The notes under the pieces: model-generated | Told to the model about the DNA's origin: nothing | Seen by the model: only the letters and a program-made list of their open reading frames with translations | Database searches by the model: none | Assembly (NCBI GenBank): GCA_905233935.1 | Contig: CAJOFU010000012.1 | Location: 1-57,251, forward strand | Direction: 5' to 3' | DNA: 57,251 nucleotides | DNA from: Paludibacteraceae bacterium | GTDB taxonomy: Bacteria; Bacteroidota; Bacteroidia; Bacteroidales; Paludibacteraceae | Made by a program: the position numbers and the translations under genes | Shown: piece after piece, positions 5,654-13,567 of the stretch | How the letters are laid out: the number at the start of each line of letters is the position of its first letter | How positions within the stretch are numbered: the first letter of the stretch is position 1

Positions 5654-6258
5654 AACAAGTCAACATACGCAAAAAGGAACAAGTCGGAGAATGAGTGAAA
5701 GGGACTAAGCCAAGGGGTGAAAGGATGAGATTGATGAGACTGTGAGACTTTGGTGAGACTTTGTGAGGGGCTAAGAATCAGTGGATTAAGAGCAAGAGTC
5801 TCAAAGTCTCACGCAAAAAATATATAAAAGTTTGCCAAGTTTGTCAACTTTGCCACAGCAAATTTTTGAAAGCGACATAGCAACAAAAGCGTCAAAAACG
5901 TCAATAACGTCATAGCAAAAATGTGAACGAAAAAGGTCAAAAGGGTCAAAAGGGTCACGGAAAAAATGTGAACAAAAAGGGCAAAAGGTAAGGGAGATGT
6001 TAGGGTGTGATTGGGGTGAGGGAGTGACAATAGTCTAGGATTAGCCCGACTATGGATCGGAAACGGATCGACTTTGGCTCGATTTAGACGGACATTTTTC
6101 TCGCTCAGGTAAAATCGTTCGAACGAAGGAAACAAATAACTCTCGAAAAGATCGGGAGACAAAATAGAGACAAATGGGACAAAGATAGCCCAAAATGTTC
6201 CCAAAAGAAAGCGATCTTTGAAATAGTGTGATTATTTTGACAAAAAAAGTACGATTTA
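5654..6258. other. Gene-free, purine-rich low-complexity stretch
   Basis: About 600 bases with no credible gene. The plus strand is rich in A and G and is built from partial repeats: GTGAGACTTTG words near 5740-5815, AAGCGTCAAAAACGTCAATAA near 5887, and AAGGGTCA tandem words near 5941-5960 between two copies of AAAAATGTGAAC. It separates the TA array from the ATPase at 6310. Confidence 0.5.
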
Positions 6259-6290
6259 TTTGCTTTATTGAAAAAAAATGTATATCTTTG
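6259..6290 (+). promoter_or_regulatory. Promoter of the ATPase at 6310
   Basis: TTTG at 6259-6262 and TATCTTTG at 6283-6290, gap 20; the ATG follows 19 bases later, a short leader. Confidence 0.8.
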
Positions 6291-6309
6291 CAAAAATTTT
6301 CAATAGAGC

Positions 6310-7566
6310 ATGAAGGAAGTAAGTCGATCAGAGTACATCACCCGCTTGGACGGCAAGCGCGGAAACCGTATGGTAAAAGTGATTACGGGCATTCGTAGAT
6401 GTGGCAAATCATACCTGTTATTTCACCTGTTCCGTCGCCATCTGATGGAGCATGGGGTAAAGGATGATCACATCATAGCACTCGCCCTTGATGATTTCAT
6501 AAATCAGCAGTATCTTCAGCCCGAGGCACTCTACCGCTATGTGACAGAGCGCATAAAGGACAGCGAGATGCACTACGTCTTGTTGGACGAGATACAGTTG
6601 GTTGAGGTTTTTGAGGCTGTACTGAACGGATTTCTGCACCGTGACAATCTGGATGTGTATGTGACGGGAAGCAATTCGCGATTTCTGTCCACTGACATCA
6701 TTACCGAGTTTCGCGGTAGAGGAGACGAGATCCGCGTCTGCCCGTTCCGATTTGCTGATATATGTACGCTGTATGACGAGCATCCGCAGGTGTTGTTGAG
6801 CAAGTATTTCCGTTTCGGCGGCATGCCTCAAGTATGGCAGACGGAGAAAACAGAGGAGCGGGAACAGTATCTAAAGAACCTGTTCGAGAATGTATATCTG
6901 TCAGACATCATCAACCGCTACCATTTGCGCGGGGTGGAAGAAATAGGCATATTGACAGATGTACTTGCTTCCTCGGTGGGTTCGCTGACCAATACGCTGA
7001 AGATCAAGAACACTTTCCAGTCGGAGCGTCATTCATCCGTCTCGCTGAACACGATAAACAGCTATATCGGTTATCTGAAAGATGCATTTCTGCTGAGTGA
7101 GGCGCGACGTTATGATGTGAAAGGTCGCCAGTATATCAGTGCCCAGCAGAAATACTACTTTGCCGATTTGGGCTTACGCAATGCGCGGTTGGATTTCCGG
7201 CAGCAAGACGACGGTCACTTGATGGAGAACATGATATACAACGAACTGGTTACTCGCGGGTTCTCGGTTGATGTAGGCATCGTGCCTGTGGTGGAGAAGG
7301 ACGAAAACAACAAACCAAAGCGCAAGCAATATGAGGTGGATTTTGTGGCGAACAGCGGCAGCAGACGCTATTACATCCAATCGGCTTTTGAGGTTCCATC
7401 CGGAGACAAGCGTCAACAAGAGACGCAGTCATTCAGGAAGATCGGCGACGGATTCAAGCGGGTGCTGATTCAAAACGCACCGGTAGTGCCATGGCACGAT
7501 GATAATGGAATCCTTACTATATCGCTGACAGATTTTCTGCTCAAAGAAGAGGCGTTAGATTGGTAA
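6310..7566 (+). CDS. DUF4143-type AAA ATPase (AAA_14)
   Basis: This 418-residue protein has Walker A GIRRCGKS near residues 27-34 and Walker B YVLLDEIQ near residues 92-99, followed by a sensor-like VTGSNSRFLS. The C-terminal domain has YYFADLGLRN and then an EVDFVA core with YYIQSAFEV, where the usual nuclease-like Lys after the Glu is replaced (QSAFEV). The length is normal. Such ATPases stand alone or near mobile DNA, and their substrate is not known. It is transcribed from its own promoter. It is flanked on the left by the TA array and on the right by a repeat R fragment and the PLD-like operon. Confidence 0.9.
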   Translation: MKEVSRSEYITRLDGKRGNRMVKVITGIRRCGKSYLLFHLFRRHLMEHGVKDDHIIALALDDFINQQYLQPEALYRYVTERIKDSEMHYVLLDEIQLVEVFEAVLNGFLHRDNLDVYVTGSNSRFLSTDIITEFRGRGDEIRVCPFRFADICTLYDEHPQVLLSKYFRFGGMPQVWQTEKTEEREQYLKNLFENVYLSDIINRYHLRGVEEIGILTDVLASSVGSLTNTLKIKNTFQSERHSSVSLNTINSYIGYLKDAFLLSEARRYDVKGRQYISAQQKYYFADLGLRNARLDFRQQDDGHLMENMIYNELVTRGFSVDVGIVPVVEKDENNKPKRKQYEVDFVANSGSRRYYIQSAFEVPSGDKRQQETQSFRKIGDGFKRVLIQNAPVVPWHDDNGILTISLTDFLLKEEALDW

Positions 7567-7593
7567 GATAGAAAAATACCGTTTTGTCAAGAT

Positions 7594-7630
7594 AAGAACA
7601 ATTTGTTGAATGCAAGTTGTTCTTTTCTTG
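7594..7630 (+). terminator. Probable terminator after the ATPase
   Basis: AAGAACAATT (7594-7603) faces AAGTTGTTCTT (7614-7624) and is followed by a T-rich stretch TTCTTGTTTG. The stem is A/T-rich, so strength is moderate. Confidence 0.5.
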
Positions 7631-7696
7631 TTTGCTATGTCAAATAATCACACTACTTCGCTATAGACAAAGCGAAAAAACCGGTTTCAAGCTATT

Positions 7697-7785
7697 GGGT
7701 TAACTTGTGATCACAAAATGAATAAACAAAGCTAACAAATACAATATAATAATAGTTGTACCCGACACGGATAGGGTGAAAAATA
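7697..7785 (+). repeat. Dispersed repeat R, copy 6 (left half)
   Basis: GGGTTAACTTGTGATCACAA through AGTTGTACCCGACACGG matches the left half of copy 4 almost base for base. It lies just upstream of the three-gene operon and may mark an island boundary or carry its promoter; no -33/-7 pair is clear here. Confidence 0.65.
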
Positions 7786-7806
7786 GAGAATAAAGATACA
7801 ATCATT

Positions 7807-9426
7807 ATGTATACGTTTGAGAAATTCATAGGACATAAGATGAGAAGGTGTATATACTCCTTATGTATCAAAGGGGAATATTATCATCTCATGTCAATCA
7901 TAGAGAGCATGGAAGACGACATGAGCGATTTATGTAATTTCCAGCCCAACGTAGATAATATGTTTTTGGATAGGTGTGAACATATAGACTCAAAAAAGCC
8001 GAGAGTATTTGTCCGAGTTGAAGAAGTACAATTAACCGAAGCTATGTACAAAGAGCCTTGGAAAGATTTTGAGTTGAATGCAGAAACAAAAGCATTAACA
8101 AATGATTTCTATTTTCAAGTAGTAAAGCATCTTGGTTGTGATATAATCCATTTGTCAGATAATAACTCACATTCGATACTCAACATCCTTCCGAAAAGAA
8201 GTTGTCCGGAATATATTTCTTATTATTCACCACAAGAAGAAAACGTGACGTTGGAGAATTGGTTGAGAAATGAAAACATTAGGAAACAATTATCAGAGTT
8301 ATCACAACGAAACTTTGGGTGTGACATCTGTGTTTGGGATAAATACATCGGTAAATATATATTTGTTTTTCATAACCCTGTATACAGAAGTATCCAATGG
8401 AAAGAAAACGTTGTAAAAGAACAAATTGGCAAAGGGATAAACAAAAAAGATATTTTAAGAAATGACGGAGTTTGTTGCCAAATCAATTATCGAAAAGGAC
8501 AAAGGCAATTGCTGATTATTAAGATTGAAGCCTATGACGATTTCGATGTTATTATTAATGAAAAAATCGAAGAGACAAATAGCTTTGCACTTACCTTATC
8601 AATGGATATTCCTGATGATAAGCATCCCAAATATTATAAAGCTTATGTTTATGATAAAGGCGGCGTGTTGATAGATTATTATAAATTAGACTTTATACAT
8701 ACATTGAATATGGGTATTAACATACATGAAGCAACAATACAGGAACAAGATGAGAATGGTAGTGTTATTCGGGAGATAGAGAAATATAGATCCGCCTCAT
8801 CATCAACGATTGGAGAGTTACTACCTGCTAGTATTCTTGAAGAAGATATATATAGTTACAAGAAATTAGAAGATGCATTAGATTTTGTTTTTATCAATGG
8901 AGATAAGAACAACTTAAAAAACAATAGGGAAAAAGGGATTGAGGTGGTTAAACGTATTCTTAACACCGCCCGTAAACGTTGTTATATATGTGATGTTTAT
9001 TTCAACCATAATGACTTCAAGGAATTCGTATGGGAGATTTCATTACTTGATGTAGAGGTGAAAATATTAACTAGTCCACTTGCTTCAGACGATTACGAAG
9101 AAAAAGAAAAGATGAGAGCACTAATAGATGATTACAACAATAAAATTCATGGAAAAGTTGAATGCAGATTGCTAAGTAATAAGCCTCTCCTTCATGATAG
9201 ATTAATAGTTGCAGATGATAATGTGTGGATGTTGGGAAGTTCGTTAAACCATTTTGGAAAAAAAGCAACAACTCTTATCAGAGTTCCACGAGATTATCGC
9301 AAGAAGATAATAGAGCAAATAGACCAGTGGTGGATAAATGAAGCGAAAGAGTTACCAACGATGAAGAAAATAAGATATTCACTTTGGTATAAGATTCGTA
9401 AACTTGTTAAGAATTTTTTAACGTAA
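7807..9426 (+). CDS. PLD-like protein with long N-terminal domain, operon gene 1
   Basis: This 539-residue protein comes from AT-rich DNA unlike its neighbours. The N-terminal 350 residues form no family I can name with confidence; they resemble in outline the VPA1262-type N-terminal region, which is a guess. The C-terminal part (about 355-520) looks like a phospholipase-D-like domain: RCYICDVYFNHNDFKEF, then VEVKILTS, then HDRLIVADDNVWMLGSSLN. The motif is HxR(x)4D instead of HxK(x)4D. Only one such motif is present, so a dimer would be needed for a full site. A shorter start (Met at 7840 or 7891) is possible. The next gene begins 12 bases downstream. It may be a nuclease or lipase of a defence operon, which is inference. 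Confidence 0.65.
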   Translation: MYTFEKFIGHKMRRCIYSLCIKGEYYHLMSIIESMEDDMSDLCNFQPNVDNMFLDRCEHIDSKKPRVFVRVEEVQLTEAMYKEPWKDFELNAETKALTNDFYFQVVKHLGCDIIHLSDNNSHSILNILPKRSCPEYISYYSPQEENVTLENWLRNENIRKQLSELSQRNFGCDICVWDKYIGKYIFVFHNPVYRSIQWKENVVKEQIGKGINKKDILRNDGVCCQINYRKGQRQLLIIKIEAYDDFDVIINEKIEETNSFALTLSMDIPDDKHPKYYKAYVYDKGGVLIDYYKLDFIHTLNMGINIHEATIQEQDENGSVIREIEKYRSASSSTIGELLPASILEEDIYSYKKLEDALDFVFINGDKNNLKNNREKGIEVVKRILNTARKRCYICDVYFNHNDFKEFVWEISLLDVEVKILTSPLASDDYEEKEKMRALIDDYNNKIHGKVECRLLSNKPLLHDRLIVADDNVWMLGSSLNHFGKKATTLIRVPRDYRKKIIEQIDQWWINEAKELPTMKKIRYSLWYKIRKLVKNFLT

Positions 9427-9438
9427 AGCAATGATTAT

Positions 9439-10059
9439 ATGGCATTAATAGAACCAATACCAGGGCTTGAAGTTAGTAACAAAGGCTTTGATGTAGGAGA
9501 GAAATATTTTTTCCATGATCAAGCCAATGGGAAACCTGCATTGTATCAGCATTTGTTATCTAAGGCTACAGCAAGCATAACTATATGGGATCCATATTTT
9601 ACGCTATCCGCAGCAGAAATCTTTTCCGAAATACGACAAAATGGTTTACACATTAATATTTTAACTCTTACAAAACAAGAACAAAAAGAGCGAGATGTAG
9701 ATGATTTAATAGACCAGATAGCATACACTCTGAGAAATAATGAATTATCAAGATTTGAAATTGAGATTAACTGCTATTTGCAGGATTATATAGATAGAGC
9801 CCAAAGAGACGTTAAGAATAGAGTCAAATTAAAAATGTGGCACGATAGATTTCTTATTATTGATGGCATCTATGCATACCTTGTTGGAAGTTCGCTTGAC
9901 GAGCAGAGAGATTCATTGAAGAACTTTGGTATATGCTTCATAGATAACTCTAATGACCGAGATTTGATTATTGAGAAAATGAACGAATGTAAAGAATTAT
10001 GCATGAATAATAACAAAGGTCCTAATAAAATTGGATGTTACAAGAAATACCCGAAATGA
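9439..10059 (+). CDS. Second PLD-like protein, operon gene 2
   Basis: This 206-residue protein has a compact PLD-like layout. ASITIWDPYFTLSAAEIF (about residues 46-63) opens the domain and INILTLTKQEQKE follows. KMWHDRFLIIDGIYAYLVGS carries the HxR(x)4D motif near residues 135-142. The same Lys-to-Arg change occurs in gene 1, so the two proteins share a variant active-site motif and may pair with each other. There is no signal peptide or membrane segment, so it should act in the cytoplasm. It ends TGA at 10057-10059, overlapping the third gene. Domain call is good; reaction (nuclease, lipase or none) is open. Confidence 0.7.
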   Translation: MALIEPIPGLEVSNKGFDVGEKYFFHDQANGKPALYQHLLSKATASITIWDPYFTLSAAEIFSEIRQNGLHINILTLTKQEQKERDVDDLIDQIAYTLRNNELSRFEIEINCYLQDYIDRAQRDVKNRVKLKMWHDRFLIIDGIYAYLVGSSLDEQRDSLKNFGICFIDNSNDRDLIIEKMNECKELCMNNNKGPNKIGCYKKYPK

Positions 10060-11858
10060 TGATGAAAAAACAATTATTGTATAGAATATTATGTACCCAT
10101 TTGGAAACAAATGCAGCGTTTGAATTGCGCTTGTTTAACTATATTCGTGATTTCAAAGATGGATGTGTGAATAATTTATCTCGTAGAACTATAGACGAGC
10201 AAGTGAATTATATCATTGAGCATGAGCCGAATATCAATTATTATAACGAAGACAAAGTGGGAGAAATTTTCGGCATTGCTGATTATGAAAAACAGCGGTT
10301 GGTCCTAGAGTTAATCTATTATCTAGTTGGCGAGCGATTGTTGACAACGTCTTCAACTGTTTCACTAGATCAATTAGGCAAATGGGAAGACTGCGGGATG
10401 CAATATGGATTCTTCTTGAGTTACATTTTAAAAAAGAGCGATATAAAACGTTTGATCAGTGAGATCCCTTTGCAATCTGACTATATATTAAATAACTCAA
10501 GAGAATGTAGCGCGTCAAGAGAAGAATTCATAAGATGCTGTAAATTTGATTTGAATCCGGAACGATCAGATGATGAAATCATAGATAATATTAACCTATA
10601 TAACGATGGAGCATATGTGTCTCTTCCATTGGGGATAGACATGTTAGAGAATAATGTACTTAAAGAGGGATATTATGATTTGTGGCTTCAAATTTACAAA
10701 ACTCTTCATTACGTACCATTACAAGGCTGCTTAATTTATAAACTACACACTATAAAAGATTGTATTGAAGTGCTCAATGAGGAGAAAAAGAACAATGTTG
10801 AACATCGCAAGGTTTTTGCTTTTCTTATGCGTAAAAGAGTGTTTGAATTGCTCAAGCAAGAACCAGATTTGTTAAAAAGAAATGCTGGGAACGAAGAATT
10901 AGATGAAGACGCCCGAAAACAGGCATCCACGTTTCTTAAAGAATGGAACCAAAAAAAAGAAGAGTATATAAAGTCTATCATCACAGAATCATGGTTAAAT
11001 TCATTCAATGCAGATGAGATGCTCGAATGGCTTAGTACAACGCATAGGCAATCTCTTAACATGAGAGGTATATATCAAATAATGAACATTGAGGCGTTAA
11101 ACTTAATAGAAAGTGTAGAATTTGAGAATAGAGATTATATTAATATCGACCTTACAAACAAGGATGTAAACACGTTGATATATTACATAGCGCATGTGAA
11201 AAATCTTTCCAATAAAAAGTCATGTGCATATTACGTGGAGAATCTTTGTAATAAAATATACACGGAAAAGAACCTCTATGTGCCGTGGTTAATGAACGAA
11301 GAATGTATTAAGGAAATGCGTGCAGTGTATGCATGCTTGAATGAATCTGAATGTAATGGATTGGAGTTAGCTAAGCAACACTTCAACGACAAAAATGAAG
11401 GTTACAAATCATCCATTGGTGAATCCATGCGAGTTCATCAAGGAAATAAGATATGGCTTTCAATATTAATGCTTAGAACAGAATCGAATGAGAGTGTGGA
11501 CGAATTCATGGAATGCGCAAATTATCTGTTGGAATGTGCAGAAAAGTGTGACAGCATGCTTTCCGAAAATTATTTAATGCCTTTTGGGATTGCAGAATCG
11601 CTTGTGGTGCAATTAATCAATACAGCAAAAGATGAATTTGAGAAACAATTAATAAATAGAATATATGATATTGTGTTTGTTGTATCTATTCTTATGATTA
11701 ACAAAGGCAATTTGGCCGAAGAAAATAAAATCGAACTCGCAAAGCGGATTGCAAAAGAATGGAAAACTGCTAAATATATGACAACATTTACTTACAATAT
11801 TGAATATTGTGAGCAGTATATGAAAGATTGTGGATTAATCAATGAACAAGCAAAATGA
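10056..11858 (+). CDS. Large protein of unknown family, operon gene 3
   Basis: This 600-residue protein is rich in Glu, Lys, Asn and Leu and appears mostly helical, with no transmembrane segment or signal peptide. The ATG at 10056 overlaps the stop of gene 2 as ATGATG and is preferred; a start at 10035 would overlap by 25 bases. I see no Walker, HKD, nuclease or protease motif. Repeating helix pairs such as LWLQIYKTLHYVPLQGCLIY and ECANYLLECAEKCDSMLSEN suggest a helical-repeat scaffold. With two PLD-like partners in the same operon it could be a sensor or regulator. No family is recognised and the function is unknown. Codon use is AT-rich like genes 1 and 2, so the three likely moved together. 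Confidence 0.6.
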   Translation: MMMKKQLLYRILCTHLETNAAFELRLFNYIRDFKDGCVNNLSRRTIDEQVNYIIEHEPNINYYNEDKVGEIFGIADYEKQRLVLELIYYLVGERLLTTSSTVSLDQLGKWEDCGMQYGFFLSYILKKSDIKRLISEIPLQSDYILNNSRECSASREEFIRCCKFDLNPERSDDEIIDNINLYNDGAYVSLPLGIDMLENNVLKEGYYDLWLQIYKTLHYVPLQGCLIYKLHTIKDCIEVLNEEKKNNVEHRKVFAFLMRKRVFELLKQEPDLLKRNAGNEELDEDARKQASTFLKEWNQKKEEYIKSIITESWLNSFNADEMLEWLSTTHRQSLNMRGIYQIMNIEALNLIESVEFENRDYINIDLTNKDVNTLIYYIAHVKNLSNKKSCAYYVENLCNKIYTEKNLYVPWLMNEECIKEMRAVYACLNESECNGLELAKQHFNDKNEGYKSSIGESMRVHQGNKIWLSILMLRTESNESVDEFMECANYLLECAEKCDSMLSENYLMPFGIAESLVVQLINTAKDEFEKQLINRIYDIVFVVSILMINKGNLAEENKIELAKRIAKEWKTAKYMTTFTYNIEYCEQYMKDCGLINEQAK

Positions 11859-11969
11859 ATACATGATTTCGAAAAGGAATGATGTTAACAAATAGTGCTC
11901 ATCAATCGCACTTAAATATAGATTGAAACGATCATTGACATACTGAAATAAACTATATAAATGTAAGGT

Positions 11970-13484
11970 TTATGTAAGGGATTGGAGTAGGTTGGGGAAG
12001 TTGCGAAACGTAAGTGGTTGAAAATCAGTTGTGCTTAGATGTGCAGAAAGGCTATTTTTGATAGTTTTTCTGCCAGAACGTAAGTGGTTGATATACAGCC
12101 GTAAAAGGCTGCAAAAACGGGCAAAAAGGCATGTCCAATTAAAGGAGCCTTTTTCGAGAGCAGTCGGATCATCGCAAGTTTCACAAGTTGGAGCATACCA
12201 ATATGTATAAGTGGTTAACTTGCCTTTAACGTCTATAGATGCAATGTAGATATTTCCGTTAGTGCGGGTAAAAACACATTTCAGTTGCCCCGTTACTTTA
12301 GGGCTTGGAGACCACGTTAAAGAGGTAGAGAAAGACTTGCTTGTTAAAGATGTCCACGAGTTTCCGGAACCATATAAAAACTCCACAGAACCTGCACCTG
12401 CAGAAGATTTTGTCCCATTGAAAGTAACTGTATCTATATCAGTCCAGCATGCAGGGGATACAGCAGTAGAAGATCCGTCATTTATACCCCACTTTCCAGT
12501 AGCCAATTGGCTAAGATTAGATCCTGCTACTTTGGTCCAATTACCATTATCGGATGTCCAGTTTCCGTTTATTGTATAAGTAGTTGTTGTAGCAGTTGCA
12601 GCTACTGTCGCTTTTCTATAAACGGCATACAATTTTATATCCGATGTTGGCTTATAAGTAGTGCCTGCGAGACCTACTAAAGTGGTAGTTGGTTCTGTTG
12701 TAGTCGAAGAGGAACCATATGCATATGTCGTCCAACCATAAAGCACCCAACCATCACTGGAACAGGCAGGAGCAAGATCACTTGTTGATGGTAAAGTAAT
12801 ACCAGCTCCTCCGCTTGCTTCCGTACGGTTTGCAACAGATGGATTCCCAGTACCGGTATCAAAACTAACGGTATAAGCAGGGATATCGTATTCTACTGTG
12901 ATAGATCCTACAGTTGCTGCGCCAGAATTGGTTTTCTTTATCCAGAAGTATTTATAGCTTCCTGAGATAGCACTTCCACTCGTCGCTTCTGTACCACTTG
13001 ATGGATTTTGCGCTGCGCCGACTTTAATAGTAAGTCCACCTGCTGCCGTGATTTTCGTTATGTTACCGGGCATTGCAGTCTTGTTGTATAAAGTACCATT
13101 GGAAGCTTTAAATTGGATGTTAGTGCCAATTCGCATCACATTACTTGTATTATAAGAAATGCCATCCTTTGTGTGGTCGCCGTCATTAGCACTATAACTA
13201 TCTGTGCTAAAATCAGAGTAACTTAATGTCCAAGTTGCTCCCCACGCATCCACCACACCGAGTGTGAAGATGAGTGTTAGAACGGCACAGATACGCCACA
13301 GGGCAGAAAGCGAATTGTTCCCTGCGATTGTCGGACGTTTAGTAGGGTTTACTCCAATAGGATTGGATGCATACCGCACCGACGGTGAGCCGACGGTGAA
13401 CCGACGGTCAAGTCTAACGTCACTACACTGTGAGGCTACTTTGAGTTCCCACAGACTGAATAAATTTGTAATTAACTTTTTCAT
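11970..13484 (-). CDS. Truncated secreted repeat protein
   Basis: The frame runs from ATG at 13484 to a stop at 11970 (504 residues). A hydrophobic stretch, RICAVLTLIFTLGVVDAWGA, lies unusually far in, at about residues 66-85, after a basic Ser/Arg-rich leader encoded by a short direct repeat (GACGGTGA words near 13380-13410). The body is Thr/Ser-rich, with an InlB-type repeat (YTVSFDTGTG to LYAVYRK, about 205-295). Near residue 450 it matches the 949-residue protein (CETC.DPTAL.KGSFN), then the match stops at about base 12137 and unrelated residues follow to the stop. It is therefore a broken copy whose 3' end was lost to recombination or insertion. It is divergent from the paralogue at 13568. 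Confidence 0.7.
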   Translation of the reverse strand: MKKLITNLFSLWELKVASQCSDVRLDRRFTVGSPSVRYASNPIGVNPTKRPTIAGNNSLSALWRICAVLTLIFTLGVVDAWGATWTLSYSDFSTDSYSANDGDHTKDGISYNTSNVMRIGTNIQFKASNGTLYNKTAMPGNITKITAAGGLTIKVGAAQNPSSGTEATSGSAISGSYKYFWIKKTNSGAATVGSITVEYDIPAYTVSFDTGTGNPSVANRTEASGGAGITLPSTSDLAPACSSDGWVLYGWTTYAYGSSSTTTEPTTTLVGLAGTTYKPTSDIKLYAVYRKATVAATATTTTYTINGNWTSDNGNWTKVAGSNLSQLATGKWGINDGSSTAVSPACWTDIDTVTFNGTKSSAGAGSVEFLYGSGNSWTSLTSKSFSTSLTWSPSPKVTGQLKCVFTRTNGNIYIASIDVKGKLTTYTYWYAPTCETCDDPTALEKGSFNWTCLFARFCSLLRLYINHLRSGRKTIKNSLSAHLSTTDFQPLTFRNFPNLLQSLT

Positions 13485-13567
13485 ACATTTATATTTTTTA
13501 TTTCATTATGTTCACAACAATATAACAACAATGACAACACTGAAATAAACTAAAAAAATCAAACAAT

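Noticed and set aside
5809..6204. 131-codon minus-strand frame in the low-complexity gap
   Set aside because: Phe/Leu-rich product comes from purine-rich repeat DNA; no domain, promoter or partner.
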